A stretch of DNA of 64,000 bases. Source: Pelagibius sp040217155 (GTDB lineage Bacteria; Pseudomonadota; Alphaproteobacteria; Kiloniellales; Kiloniellaceae). Below are positions 54,371-63,514 of this stretch, one piece after another. The position numbers were made by a program, and so were the translations under genes. The notes beneath the pieces were generated by a model, which worked only from the letters and a program-made list of their open reading frames with translations, searched no databases and had not been told where the DNA came from. The DNA lies in contig JAVJNS010000035.1 of NCBI GenBank assembly GCA_040217155.1, positions 62,001-126,000 on the forward strand. Reading direction: 5' to 3'. Positions within the stretch are counted from its first letter, which is position 1; the number at the start of each line of letters is the position of its first letter.

Positions 54371-55708
54371 CTAATTGATCCCGGCCGGGAATGAACTCGG
54401 CGCTGGCTCACGCTCGATGAAGCCGGCGCGCTGAATTTCCAGCACCGCCAGACCGCGCTGCACCTGGCCGTTCGGCAGGAAGCGGAAGATGCCGTCAATA
54501 CCGGCAAAACCAAGGGTCTGGGTAATGGTTTCCGGTGAGTAAGACAGGAAGGCGCCCTGACTGCCGCCGCGCCGCTCCAGCACCGCGGCCAGGGCAACCG
54601 CGTCGTAACCGAGAGAGGCCACCCGTGGCGGGGTATCGCCGAAGCTTTCCTTGTAACGCTGACGGAAGGTGTTCCAAAGGGTCGGCGGCGGCGCCGGGAA
54701 CCAGGCACCCTCGAGGGTCGGCTCACTGAGCAGCGCCGGATCCTCCCACAGGGCGGTGCCGAGGAAGCGCACTTCCGTCTGGTCGACGTCGTAGTAGGCG
54801 AGCAGCGGAGCGATCGCGAGCAGTTGTTGGCCGCTGGCCGGCAGCAGGATGGCGTCAAAGGCCAGTGAACCGGCGGTTTCCACGCCCCTAAGGCGCTGCA
54901 GGGCGCGCTGCGAGGCCGCGTCCGTGCGGCCTTCGAGGTCGCGGCGCTGCGCTTCCGCAGCGCCACGGCGCTGATTGAAATCGGCGAGCACCTGCACCTC
55001 AGCCGAAATGTCGGTCGAGCGCGGTTCGAAATACACCACACGGCTGATCTCGACAGCGTTGCGGAAAACCGCCTCCTGCAAGGCGCGCACCACCACATTG
55101 CCATAGGCGCTTTCCGGTGCCAGAACGGCAAAGCGGCGCAGGCCTTGGGACACTGCATAGTCAACTACCCGGTCGATTTGAGTGCGCGGAGTCACGCCCA
55201 TGACAAAGCTTCGCGGTCCGGCAACCGCATTGTTGTTGGAGAAAGTGATCATCGGCAGGTTGGCCGCTTCGACGATCGGCTTCACCGCCTCTGCCGAGGT
55301 GGAGAACAACGGCCCGAGCACCAGTTCGACGCCCTCCGCCAAGGCCGCCTCGGCAGCGGCGGCGGCACCTTCAGGTGTGCCGCCGGTATCGCGAACCACC
55401 AGGGCAAATCGATCGCCCGCCAGATCGAAAAGCGCCAACTGGGCGGCGTTGAGGATTGCCTGCCCCACATCGGCGCGGGTGCCACTGAGCGGCAGCAGCA
55501 GACCGACTTTGGTTTGCGCCGGCAGCTGCGCGAGCGCCTCCTCAAAATCCTCCAGCGGTTGGGTCACGACGTCGTAGGTGGTCTCCGGCGTCGGCCCGGG
55601 CTCTGCGACAGGCGGTTGCGCCGCAGGCTCCGGCGTGGGTACGCTGGGCGCGGCGCAAGCGGCCAACGTGAGGGCCAGTCCTGCAACAAGCAGGGACCGC
55701 CATCCCAT
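54371..55708 (-). CDS. LpoA-like penicillin-binding protein activator, lipoprotein
   Basis: 445 residues. The lipoprotein signal LLVAGLALTLAAC ends with Cys near residue 18, then a Pro-rich linker. The rest is a periplasmic-binding-protein fold of the LpoA/Peripla_BP_6 type: KVGLLLPLSGTRADVGQAIL, VELVLGPLFSTSAEAVKPIV and NNNAVAGPRSFVMGVTPRTQ. Known LpoA stimulates PBP1a from the outer membrane. Its divergent neighbour rsmI gives the same order as in E. coli. The N-terminal TPR part of E. coli LpoA is absent. Confidence 0.87.
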   Translation of the reverse strand: MGWRSLLVAGLALTLAACAAPSVPTPEPAAQPPVAEPGPTPETTYDVVTQPLEDFEEALAQLPAQTKVGLLLPLSGTRADVGQAILNAAQLALFDLAGDRFALVVRDTGGTPEGAAAAAEAALAEGVELVLGPLFSTSAEAVKPIVEAANLPMITFSNNNAVAGPRSFVMGVTPRTQIDRVVDYAVSQGLRRFAVLAPESAYGNVVVRALQEAVFRNAVEISRVVYFEPRSTDISAEVQVLADFNQRRGAAEAQRRDLEGRTDAASQRALQRLRGVETAGSLAFDAILLPASGQQLLAIAPLLAYYDVDQTEVRFLGTALWEDPALLSEPTLEGAWFPAPPPTLWNTFRQRYKESFGDTPPRVASLGYDAVALAAVLERRGGSQGAFLSYSPETITQTLGFAGIDGIFRFLPNGQVQRGLAVLEIQRAGFIEREPAPSSFPAGIN

Positions 55709-55746
55709 CAACTCAGTTCGTGGTGCAAAGCCTCGGCGCGGCCCTG

Positions 55747-56721
55747 ATGTCAGCAAAACCAAGGAATCATCCATCCGTAAGGGAGAGCGCCGAGCCTAGC
55801 GAGGCGACGGGGCGAAGTAAACTGCCAGGGGTTCAAGCGGAACCGGCCCTTGCAGCCGGACTCTATCTTGTTGCCACACCAATCGGCAACCTGGGCGATA
55901 TCAGCCGCCGCGCGCTGGAAGTGCTGCGCCGCGCCGACCGCATCGCCTGCGAGGATACCCGTGTGACCCGTAAGCTGCTCAACGCCGAGGGGATCGCCAC
56001 ACCGCTGGCCAGCTACCACGACCACAGCGGCGAACAAGAGCGCGCCCGCCTGCTGGACGCCGTGGCCGGAGGCGCGGCCATCGCGCTGGTCTCCGACGCC
56101 GGCACGCCGTTGGTCTCCGATCCCGGCTTCAAGCTGGTCCGTGAAGCCATCGCCGCCGGCTTGGCCGTCACCGCGCTGCCCGGCCCCTCGGCCCCGCTCG
56201 TGGCGCTGCTGCTGTCGGGCCTGCCCAGCGATCGCTTCTTCTTCGGTGGCTTCCTGCCGCCCAAAAGCGGCCCGCGGCGGCAAGCCCTGCAGGAACTGCG
56301 CGGCCTGACCGCCAGCCTTATTTTTTTCGAAGGGCCGCAGCGCCTCGCCGCCAGCCTTGCCGATATGGCCGCCGTATTGGGGCGCCGTGACGCTGCCGTG
56401 GCCCGCGAACTGACGAAGCTTTATGAAGAGGTGCGGCGCGGACCCCTGGCGGAACTTGCCGCACACTACGCCGAGGTGGGGCCGCCACGGGGTGAGATCG
56501 TCGTCGTCGTCGGCCCGCCGGCGGCGGGCGCCGCCGCGGTTGAAGACTTCGACCTTGACGCCGCGCTTGAGGATGCCCTGACGCATGCCAGTCTGCGCGA
56601 TGCCGCCGCCAGTGTCGCCGCCGCCGGCAATCTGCCCAGGCGCCGCGTCTATGCCCGCGCCCTGGAGCTTGCGAAGGCGGCGGCCGCGAAGAAAAACGGC
56701 GGCGAAAGGGGGGACGAGTGA
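55747..56721 (+). CDS. rsmI: 16S rRNA (cytidine-1402-2'-O)-methyltransferase RsmI
   Basis: 324-residue SAM-dependent tetrapyrrole-methylase-fold enzyme that methylates C1402 of 16S rRNA. Motifs: LYLVATPIGNLGDISRRALE (about 40-59), CEDTRVTRKLL, ALVSDAGTPLVSDPG and PSAPLVALLLSGLPSDRFFF. The first 35 residues are a variable leader. The ATG at 55747 was chosen; 55720 is possible. It is divergent from the LpoA-like gene and overlaps yraN by four bases. Confidence 0.95.
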   Translation: MSAKPRNHPSVRESAEPSEATGRSKLPGVQAEPALAAGLYLVATPIGNLGDISRRALEVLRRADRIACEDTRVTRKLLNAEGIATPLASYHDHSGEQERARLLDAVAGGAAIALVSDAGTPLVSDPGFKLVREAIAAGLAVTALPGPSAPLVALLLSGLPSDRFFFGGFLPPKSGPRRQALQELRGLTASLIFFEGPQRLAASLADMAAVLGRRDAAVARELTKLYEEVRRGPLAELAAHYAEVGPPRGEIVVVVGPPAAGAAAVEDFDLDAALEDALTHASLRDAAASVAAAGNLPRRRVYARALELAKAAAAKKNGGERGDE

Positions 56722-57098
56722 GCGCCGCCGCCCGCCGCCGGGCTCAGGCCCGGGGCCGCTTGGCCGAGAGTCTGGCCGCCTGGTGGCTGCGCCTTCAGGG
56801 CTATCGCATTCTGGTACAAGGCTTTCGGGTGCCATCCGGCGAAATCGACATTGTCGCCCGCCGCCACAGCACCCTGGCCATCGTCGAGGTGAAACGCCGC
56901 GCCAGCCTGGCGGCGGCAGGAGAAGCGGTGAGCCGGCGCCAGCGGCGGCGCATCCAGCATGCCGCTGAGGCCTATCTGCAACGCCATCCGGAACTCACCC
57001 GGCTGCAACTGCGTTTCGATGCGATCCTGCTGGCACCTCGTCACCTGCCGCGCCATATCAAGGACGCTTGGCAGGCCGACATGATCCTGCCGCAATGA
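56718..57098 (+). CDS. YraN/UPF0102 family putative nuclease
   Basis: 126 residues with an endonuclease-like fold. The key region reads PSGEIDIVARRHSTLAIVEV followed by KRR: E-x-D-x10-E-x-K, the PD-(D/E)XK pattern. ARGRLAESLAAWWLRLQGY precedes it. The biological role is unsettled. The start is GTG at 56718 within the end of rsmI (GTGA overlap), with a GGGGGG-rich site upstream. The E. coli equivalent, yraN, has the same neighbour. Confidence 0.92.
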   Translation: MSAAARRRAQARGRLAESLAAWWLRLQGYRILVQGFRVPSGEIDIVARRHSTLAIVEVKRRASLAAAGEAVSRRQRRRIQHAAEAYLQRHPELTRLQLRFDAILLAPRHLPRHIKDAWQADMILPQ

Positions 57099-57163
57099 CT
57101 TGCCTTGAATGAGCGTCAGCCCGCCTAACCATCTCCGCTTCGCAACCGAGGTAGCCGACTTCC

Positions 57164-57772
57164 ATGAGCCTTCGCATGAACTTTGTAATTCTGCCCGCCG
57201 CCCTGGTCGCGGCCCTCGCCCTGGGTGGCTGCAGCTTCTGGGGCGCCGCTGCCGGCGGCGCCGCCGTCGGCGCCACGGCGGCCCAGACTGAAAAAGGCTT
57301 CCGCCGCAGCGTCGCCGACACCGAGATCCGCATCACCATCAACGACCTCTGGTTCAAAGCCGACGAGGAGATGTTCCGCAAGGTGAACCTGCAGGTGCAG
57401 GAAGGCCGCGTGCTCCTGAGCGGCAATGTGCGCCTGCCCGAGCAGCGCATCGAAGCGGTGCGCCTCGCGTGGAAGGCTCCCGGCGTGCGTGAAGTGATCA
57501 ACGAGATCGAGGTCAACGACACGTCCAGCCTGGCCAACGCGGCCCGTGACTCCTGGATCACGACGGAGTTGGAGGCTACCCTGCTGTTCGACAAGGAGGT
57601 GTCCTCGATCGACTACTCCATCGAAACGGTGAACCAGGTGGTCTACCTCATGGGCGTTGCGGCATCGCAGGCGGAACTGGACAGGGTGATCGGCCACGCC
57701 AAGGAAATCGGCTACGTGCGACGCGTGGTCAGCTACGTGCTGCTGGTCGACGACCCGGCACGGAACTCGTAA
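57164..57772 (+). CDS. BON-domain lipoprotein (DolP/YraP-like)
   Basis: 202 residues. Lipoprotein signal ILPAALVAALALGGC, lipidated Cys near 23, then a Gly/Ala-rich stretch. Two BON domains follow: VADTEIRITINDLWFKADEE, VNLQVQEGRVLLSGNVRLPE, then DSWITTELEATLLFDKEVSS and NQVVYLMGVAASQAELDRVI. This matches DolP, an outer-membrane lipoprotein at the division site. In E. coli diaA lies between yraN and dolP; it is missing here. GAGGT precedes the ATG. Confidence 0.88.
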   Translation: MSLRMNFVILPAALVAALALGGCSFWGAAAGGAAVGATAAQTEKGFRRSVADTEIRITINDLWFKADEEMFRKVNLQVQEGRVLLSGNVRLPEQRIEAVRLAWKAPGVREVINEIEVNDTSSLANAARDSWITTELEATLLFDKEVSSIDYSIETVNQVVYLMGVAASQAELDRVIGHAKEIGYVRRVVSYVLLVDDPARNS

Positions 57773-57795
57773 CGCGTAATGGGTCGTGAGGCGGC

Positions 57796-58650
57796 ATGAG
57801 CTGGTCGAGCGCAAGCAACAGGCGCGACCTCGAAGGTCGTCTGCGCCGCATCGGCGGCCAGAGCGACACCGAGATTGATATCGCCCAGGCGGCCTTGCTG
57901 CTGGCGGCGCTGGAGCGTCCGCAGCTTGGGCTGGAGCGCTACTACCATCATCTCTCGCTGCTGGAACGCGATGTCGCCGACCTGGCGGCCAGGGAGGGCG
58001 CCGGGGAGTCCCTCGACAAGCGCGTCGAGGTGCTGAACGCGGTGTTGGTGGAGCGCTACGGCTACCGCGGCGACGTCGAGACCTATGACGCCCTGCAGAA
58101 CGCCAACCTGATGCGCGTCATCGACCGCCGCCGCGGTTTGCCGGTCGCGCTCGGCATTATCTACCTGCACGCGGCACGCGCGCAGGGCTGGGAGATTTCC
58201 GGGCTGAACTTCCCGGGTCATTTCCTGCTGCGGCTCGACCTCGGAAGCCAGCGCACCATCATCGATCCCTTCAATGGCGGCGAGCGGCGCGAAGCGGCGG
58301 CTCTTCGCAAAATGCTGAAAGCGATGAGCGGCAGCGCCGCCGAACTGCGCGCCGAACACACCGAACCGGTCAGCAGCCGCGACGTGCTGCTGCGCCTGCA
58401 GAATAACGTCAAACTGCGATTGATTCAGGAAGAGCGATCGGCCGATGCGCTGGACATCGTCGAGACCATGCTGATGATCGCCCCCGACCGGCCGGCCCTG
58501 TGGCGCGAAGCCGGCATCCTCCATTCGCACCTCGACAACATGCGTGCGGCAATCATGTCCTTCGAGCACTATCTGGAACTTTCGGGGCCGGAACCCGGGC
58601 GCCAGGAGATCGCCGAGTTGCTGCAACAACTGCGTACACAGCTCAACTGA
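57796..58650 (+). CDS. SirB1/transglutaminase-like TPR protein
   Basis: 284 residues. The N-terminal transglutaminase-like part has VEVLNAVLVERYGYRGDVET, VIDRRRGLPVALGIIYLHAA and ISGLNFPGHFLLRLDL, with His in PGHFLLR but the usual Cys absent. The C-terminal helices (LRLIQEERSADALDIVETML and AIMSFEHYLELSG) form TPR-like repeats. These are features of SirB1/YchA proteins, whose function is unknown. The ATG has GAGG upstream. It lies between the BON lipoprotein and gshB, 37 bases before the latter. Confidence 0.87.
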   Translation: MSWSSASNRRDLEGRLRRIGGQSDTEIDIAQAALLLAALERPQLGLERYYHHLSLLERDVADLAAREGAGESLDKRVEVLNAVLVERYGYRGDVETYDALQNANLMRVIDRRRGLPVALGIIYLHAARAQGWEISGLNFPGHFLLRLDLGSQRTIIDPFNGGERREAAALRKMLKAMSGSAAELRAEHTEPVSSRDVLLRLQNNVKLRLIQEERSADALDIVETMLMIAPDRPALWREAGILHSHLDNMRAAIMSFEHYLELSGPEPGRQEIAELLQQLRTQLN

Positions 58651-58687
58651 CGCCTTCGATCAGGCGCCAAGAAACAGGAACCAAAGC

Positions 58688-59653
58688 ATGAGTCTGGCGG
58701 TCGCCATTCAGATGGATCCCATCGAAGCCATCGACATCGAAGGAGACAGTTCCTTCGTACTGGCGCTGGAGGCGCAGCGCCGGGGCCACGGCCTCTACCA
58801 CTACCTGCCGCAGCATCTCAGCTTGAACGGCAATCGTGTCTATGCGCGGATGCGGGCCCTGGAGGTGCGCCGTGAAAAAGGCAACCACTTCAGTTTCGGG
58901 GCATACCAGACCATAGACCTGGCCGCCGTCGACGTGGTGCTGATGCGCCAGGATCCGCCCTTCGACATGTCCTACATCACCGCCACCCACCTGCTGGAGC
59001 ACGTCCATCCGCAGACCCTGGTGGTGAACGACCCGGTACACGTGCGCAACGCGCCGGAAAAGCTTTTCATCACCCATTTCCCCGAACTGATGCCGCCGAC
59101 GCTGATCACCAGCGACCGCCGCGAGGTCCAGTCGTTCCGCGCCGAGCATGGCGACATCATCATCAAGCCGCTGTTCGGTAACGGCGGGGCCGGCGTCTTT
59201 CACCTGGGTCCGGAAGACGAGAACCTGACCGCCCTGCTGGAGCTGTTCACCGGCCTCTACCGCGAGCCGATCATCGTTCAGCGCTACCTGCCGCAGGTGC
59301 GCCGCGGCGACAAGCGCATCATCCTCATCGACGGCCGCCCGGCCGGCGCCATCAACCGGGTGCCGGCCAAGGGGGAGGCGCGCTCCAACATGCACGTCGG
59401 CGGGCGCGCGGAAAAATCCGAACTCACCCCCCGCGAGAAGGAGATCTGCGAGGCCATCGGTCCGGCCCTGAAGGAACGCGGCCTGATCTTCGTCGGCATC
59501 GACGTGATCGGCGACTACATGACCGAGATCAACGTGACCTCGCCGACTGGCCTGCAGGAAATCAACCGCTTCGACGAGACCCGCCTGGAAGCGCAGATCT
59601 GGGACGTCATCGAGGAGCGCCACGCTGGCGGCCATACGGCCCCCAGCGTTTAG
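58688..59653 (+). CDS. gshB: Glutathione synthetase
   Basis: 321-residue ATP-grasp enzyme that joins gamma-glutamylcysteine with glycine. Motifs: AIQMDPIEAIDIEGDSSFVL at the start, VLMRQDPPFDMSYITATHLL, IIKPLFGNGGAGVFHL (ATP-grasp), RVPAKGEARSNMHVGG and FVGIDVIGDYMTEINVTSPT. It completes glutathione synthesis; gshA is not in the window. AGGAACC precedes the ATG at 58688. Confidence 0.97.
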   Translation: MSLAVAIQMDPIEAIDIEGDSSFVLALEAQRRGHGLYHYLPQHLSLNGNRVYARMRALEVRREKGNHFSFGAYQTIDLAAVDVVLMRQDPPFDMSYITATHLLEHVHPQTLVVNDPVHVRNAPEKLFITHFPELMPPTLITSDRREVQSFRAEHGDIIIKPLFGNGGAGVFHLGPEDENLTALLELFTGLYREPIIVQRYLPQVRRGDKRIILIDGRPAGAINRVPAKGEARSNMHVGGRAEKSELTPREKEICEAIGPALKERGLIFVGIDVIGDYMTEINVTSPTGLQEINRFDETRLEAQIWDVIEERHAGGHTAPSV

Positions 59654-59679
59654 CGCCTCGATAAAGCCAAGCCACAGAG

Positions 59680-60165
59680 CTACTTCTCAGTGCCGTCCCC
59701 GGTGCCGTTGAAGCTGTGCAGCGTCTCCTTGGTGCGTTCCTGCACCGGGGCCCAGCAGGTCTGCTGGATACGGGCCATTATGGCGAAGAGTTTGCTGGTC
59801 TCCTCGGCATACTGCTGGGCCGCGCGTTGAGCGAAGGAGCACTGCTTCTCGAAGATCTCCTCAGGCGATTTGGCCTTGGACAGCTCCTCGGCGGATTCTA
59901 TATCCTGGCGCAGCCGATCGCCGGCGAAGGTCATCACCTCCTGGCTGACTTCCGCCATGCCCGCCAGCATGGCTTCGCCGGCGCTCATCACCGCGGTAAC
60001 GTTTTCACCGTTCTTGCCCACCAGGGCTTCGTAGGTGGTGTCGCTGTAGCGCTCGGCGATGATGTCTCCTGGATTGCGGGCGGACGTTTGGCCGGCGGCC
60101 TGGGCCGCCGCCTTGCTCGCGGCGGTCTTCTTGGGGTCTGGCGATGCGGTTCGGGTGGTGGCCAT
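59680..60165 (-). CDS. Phasin family protein
   Basis: 161 residues. An Ala/Lys-rich leader (about 1-35) precedes an amphipathic helical phasin domain (LVGKNGENVTAVMSAGEAML, then LSKAKSPEEIFEKQCSFAQR and ETSKLFAIMARIQQTCWAPV). Phasins coat polyhydroxyalkanoate granules; no PHA synthase is in the window, so granule binding is inferred. AGGAG lies 11 bases before the ATG. A longer frame from 60327 is unlikely. Confidence 0.88.
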   Translation of the reverse strand: MATTRTASPDPKKTAASKAAAQAAGQTSARNPGDIIAERYSDTTYEALVGKNGENVTAVMSAGEAMLAGMAEVSQEVMTFAGDRLRQDIESAEELSKAKSPEEIFEKQCSFAQRAAQQYAEETSKLFAIMARIQQTCWAPVQERTKETLHSFNGTGDGTEK

Positions 60166-60550
60166 AGTCTGCGGTCTCCTGGGTTCATAAGTTTGCGTGA
60201 CGAACGGCGCGACGGCGCCTGCCTGTTTCCCCCGAACTTCCATCGAATGCTTATGCCTGCAACTGCGGCGGCTCTCCACCCTGCCAAGGCCTGCCGCCGG
60301 GCCGCCAGCGGCAGGCCCACACGGCAACGGCGAGGAGCTGATTTCCCCGGCAGCCGCCTGTTCACAGACGCTATCATAGTAAAGGCTGCATTAACCATAA
60401 TTGATCTGTGACAGTTTAGCGTTGTTTCCCAGGAGATTTTTCCGCCACGTGAAGGCCAGGACGAAATCCCTTTGGCCCGCGGGGGCTTCTACCTAAGATT
60501 GACCCTTCGTTCCGTGTTCGACACCAAGAGCAAGAGGGCCGCTGCCCGCC
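60166..60550. other. Intergenic region between phasin and comM
   Basis: 385 bases without a convincing gene. It is the divergent control region for the phasin (left) and the comM-like gene (right). On the minus strand TATGAT (near 60370) could be the phasin -10, with a poor -35. A GC-rich imperfect inverted repeat (GCCTGCCGC with GCGGCAGGC) lies at about 60287-60317. The AT-rich part is 60360-60420. I see no RNA gene. Confidence 0.45.
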
Positions 60551-62071
60551 ATGGTCGCCCGCATCACCACCGTCGCCTTCGCCGGGGTCGACGTACTCGA
60601 CATCGACGTGCAGGTGCAGATGGGCAACGGCCTGCCGGCCTTCACCGTGGTCGGCCTGCCCGACAAGGCGGTGGCGGAAAGCCGCGAGCGGGTACGCGCC
60701 GCCCTGGCCGCCCTCGGCCTCGCCCTGCCGCCCAAGCGCATCACCGTGAACCTGGCGCCCGCCGACCTGCAGAAGGAGGGCAGCCACTTCGATCTGCCCA
60801 TCGCACTCGGCCTGTTGACCGCCATGGGGGTGCTGCCCGGTGACGAACTGGCCGGCTACACCGCGCTCGGCGAATTGTCGCTCGATGCCCGCATCTCCAC
60901 CGTGGCCGGCGTGCTGCCGGCGGCCATCCATGCCCTGGCGCAGGACCGCGGCCTGATCTGCCCGGCCGGTCAGGGTGGCGAGGCGGCCTGGGCCGAGGGT
61001 CTGGATATTCTGGCGCCGGGCACTCTGCTGGCGCTGATCAATCACTTCAAGGGCAGCCAGGTGTTGACGCCGCCGAAGCCGGCCCTGGAGCCGGCGCAGG
61101 CCAACGGCCTCGACCTCAAGGACATCAAGGGCCAGGAGTCCGCCAAGCGCGCGCTGGAGGTCGCCGCCGCCGGCGGCCACAACCTGCTGATGGCCGGGCC
61201 GCCGGGCGCCGGCAAGTCGATGCTGGCGGCGCGCCTTCCGGGCATCCTGCCGCCGCTGTCGCCCGCCGAGGCGCTGGAGGTCTCGATGATTCATTCGGTC
61301 GCCGGATCGCTTTCCGGCGGCCGCCTGCTGCGCCGGCGCCCCTACCGCGACCCACATCACTCCGCCTCGCTACCGGCGCTGACCGGCGGCGGCATCCGCG
61401 CCAAGCCGGGGGAGATTTCACTGGCCCACCTCGGTGTGCTGTTTCTCGACGAACTGCCGGAGTTCCAACGCGGCGCTTTGGAAGCCCTGCGCCAGCCCAT
61501 GGAGACCGGCCGCGTCTCGGTCGCCCGTGCCAACGCCCACGTCACCTATCCGGCCCGGGTGCAGCTTATCGCCGCCATGAATCCCTGCCGCTGCGGTTAT
61601 CTGGACGACCCGGCCCTGGCCTGTGCCCGGGCGCCGCGCTGCGCCGCCGACTACCAGTCGAAGATCTCCGGCCCGCTGTTCGATCGCATCGACCTGCACG
61701 TCGACGTGCCGGCGGTGAGCGCCGCCGACCTCTCGCTGCCGCCGCCGGCCGAGGACTCCGGCCAGGTCGCCGCGCGGGTCGCCGCCGCCCGCGCGCGTCA
61801 GACCGCGCGCTTCGCCGGGCTGCCTGAAGCGGGCCGCCCGAGGACCAACGCCGAGGCCGACGGCGAGCTGCTCGAAGAGATCGCCGCGCCGGATGCCGAG
61901 GGCCGCAAGCTGCTGACCCAGGCCGCCGAGGCCCTGAAGCTCTCGGCGCGCGGCTACCACCGGGTGCTGCGCGTTGCCCGCAGCCTCGCGGATTTGGAAG
62001 GGGCAGAGAGCGTGCGCCGCCCGCACATCGCCGAAGCCCTCACTTACCGCCGCACGCTGCCGGGGCGTTGA
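60551..62071 (+). CDS. comM: YifB/ComM family Mg-chelatase-like AAA+ ATPase
   Basis: 506 residues. The N-terminal ChlI domain begins VARITTVAFAGVDVLDIDVQ, with PAFTVVGLPDKAVAESRERV. The AAA+ core has Walker A AGPPGAGKSMLAARLPGILP, Walker B VLFLDELPEFQRGALEALRQ and RPYRDPHHSASLPALTGGG. A zinc-like segment NPCRCGYLDD and the C-terminal ChlI domain follow. In naturally competent bacteria ComM is a branch-migration helicase for incoming DNA; whether this organism is competent is not known. The ribosome site is weak. Confidence 0.94.
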   Translation: MVARITTVAFAGVDVLDIDVQVQMGNGLPAFTVVGLPDKAVAESRERVRAALAALGLALPPKRITVNLAPADLQKEGSHFDLPIALGLLTAMGVLPGDELAGYTALGELSLDARISTVAGVLPAAIHALAQDRGLICPAGQGGEAAWAEGLDILAPGTLLALINHFKGSQVLTPPKPALEPAQANGLDLKDIKGQESAKRALEVAAAGGHNLLMAGPPGAGKSMLAARLPGILPPLSPAEALEVSMIHSVAGSLSGGRLLRRRPYRDPHHSASLPALTGGGIRAKPGEISLAHLGVLFLDELPEFQRGALEALRQPMETGRVSVARANAHVTYPARVQLIAAMNPCRCGYLDDPALACARAPRCAADYQSKISGPLFDRIDLHVDVPAVSAADLSLPPPAEDSGQVAARVAAARARQTARFAGLPEAGRPRTNAEADGELLEEIAAPDAEGRKLLTQAAEALKLSARGYHRVLRVARSLADLEGAESVRRPHIAEALTYRRTLPGR

Positions 62072-62113
62072 AGGCGATTGCCGCCGCCTGCGATCCGCGC
62101 TAAGGGCTGCGCC

Positions 62114-62650
62114 ATGGACGTACCCGAAAGTCTTTCCGACATCGCCTTCAGTCTCGTCGATCTCGACGCCACCATCGCGCTGCGCCGGGCGGTGCTGCGG
62201 CCCTGGCTGACGCCCGAGACGGCGCGGGCGACCTATGCCGGGCCGGGCGAACACTTCCATGTCGGCGCGATCCTGGACGGGCGGCTGGTGAGCACCGCCG
62301 GCTTCGCCGCCGAAACGCATCCGGCCTACGCCGATACCTTCGGGTCGCTGCAATGGCGGCTGCGCGGCATGGCCAGCGACCCGGCGGTGCGGGGCCGGGG
62401 GCTCGGCGGCCGGGTGCTCGCGTTCGGACTGGCCGAGCTGGCGCGGCGACTGGGCGCGGCGGGCGAGAAGTCGGCGGCGGTCTGGTGCAACGGCCGCACG
62501 GTGGCGCAAAGCTTCTATGAGCGCCACGGCTTCCAGCCCATCGGCGCGCGCTTCGAGACGCCGGGCACCGGCCCGCACCTCGTGTTCTGGCGGCGGCTTG
62601 CCGCGGGGTCGGCCGGCGGCGCGCCGAGACGGCCGGGCCGAAGCGCCTAA
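62114..62650 (+). CDS. GNAT family N-acetyltransferase
   Basis: 178 residues. The acetyl-CoA loop is RLRGMASDPAVRGRGLGGRV (V-R-G-R-G-L-G), followed by WCNGRTVAQSFYERHGFQPI, the usual NxxAxxFYxxxGF motif. The substrate is unknown. The ATG at 62114 was chosen; it lies 42 bases after comM. Its stop overlaps the alpha/beta hydrolase stop on the other strand by four bases. Confidence 0.85.
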   Translation: MDVPESLSDIAFSLVDLDATIALRRAVLRPWLTPETARATYAGPGEHFHVGAILDGRLVSTAGFAAETHPAYADTFGSLQWRLRGMASDPAVRGRGLGGRVLAFGLAELARRLGAAGEKSAAVWCNGRTVAQSFYERHGFQPIGARFETPGTGPHLVFWRRLAAGSAGGAPRRPGRSA

Positions 62651-63465
62651 AGCCCGTCGAGAAACGCCCGTAGCTGCGCGTTGAAGGCTTCCGGCTGTTC
62701 CAGGTTCGGCAGGTGGGCGGTGCCGGGGATCACCGTGCCGAGGGCCTGGGGCATGGCCTGGACCAGATGGACACAGCGCTGCTGCAGGTGCGGGAAATCG
62801 CCGTCACCCCAGACCACCTGGACCGGCAGAGCGAGATCGGCGAGCCGCGAATAGGCGACCGGGAAGGCGGCGGGATTGGTCTCCCGCCCCGGATCCTCGG
62901 CATAGAGCGCGGCGCCGTTCATCGTCAGGAAAAGATCGCGCACCGCGCCGCCGACCCGGCCTTCCTCGCTGCCGGGACCGTCGAGCCACATCCAGGCCTC
63001 GACCAGGTTGATGCGATCAAGGTCCTCGTCTTCCTCCGCTTCCTCCAACATCTCCAGCAAGGCTTCCACCGCCGGCGGGAAATCCTCCGGCGACGGCGCC
63101 CCCGTCACCGCGGGCGCGGCCAGAAACAGCCCCGCCACGCGGTCTGGGTGGGTGAGGGTGAAGTCGATGGCGATGCGCCCGCCCTGCGAGCAGCCGACGA
63201 TCGCCGCCCGGGCGATACCGAGGAAGTCCAAGACCGCCAGCAGGTCGCCGACATGGGAAAAGGTCTCGGCGCGGAACCGCGTCTTGCCGAAACCGCGGCG
63301 GTCGTAGGCGATGGCGCGGCGACCGGGGGTGATGGCGGACAGCTGGCTTTCCCACATGCGCCGGTCGGCGACCCCGGCATGCAGGAAGACCACAGCCGGG
63401 CCGTCGCCGGCCTCGACACCCGCCAGCGTCGCCGTGCCGCTGGGCACCTTGAACTCCGTCAACAT
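62647..63465 (-). CDS. Alpha/beta hydrolase
   Basis: 272 residues. The oxyanion and nucleophile motifs are VVFLHAGVADRRMWESQLSA and IVGCSQGGRIAIDFTLTHPD, with Ser in G-C-S-Q-G. A later Asp (VVWGDGDFPHLQ) and His (PGTAHLPNLEQPEAFNAQL) complete the triad. It resembles 3-oxoadipate-enol-lactonase-type esterases, but with no aromatic catabolism genes beside it the substrate is open. The ATG at 63465 has GGAGAGG upstream; 63504 and 63486 are longer alternatives. Confidence 0.87.
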   Translation of the reverse strand: MLTEFKVPSGTATLAGVEAGDGPAVVFLHAGVADRRMWESQLSAITPGRRAIAYDRRGFGKTRFRAETFSHVGDLLAVLDFLGIARAAIVGCSQGGRIAIDFTLTHPDRVAGLFLAAPAVTGAPSPEDFPPAVEALLEMLEEAEEDEDLDRINLVEAWMWLDGPGSEEGRVGGAVRDLFLTMNGAALYAEDPGRETNPAAFPVAYSRLADLALPVQVVWGDGDFPHLQQRCVHLVQAMPQALGTVIPGTAHLPNLEQPEAFNAQLRAFLDGL

Positions 63466-63514
63466 GGAAAACCTCTCCAACGTCATCTCTGACCGGCGCG
63501 GCAATCGAGAAGCC

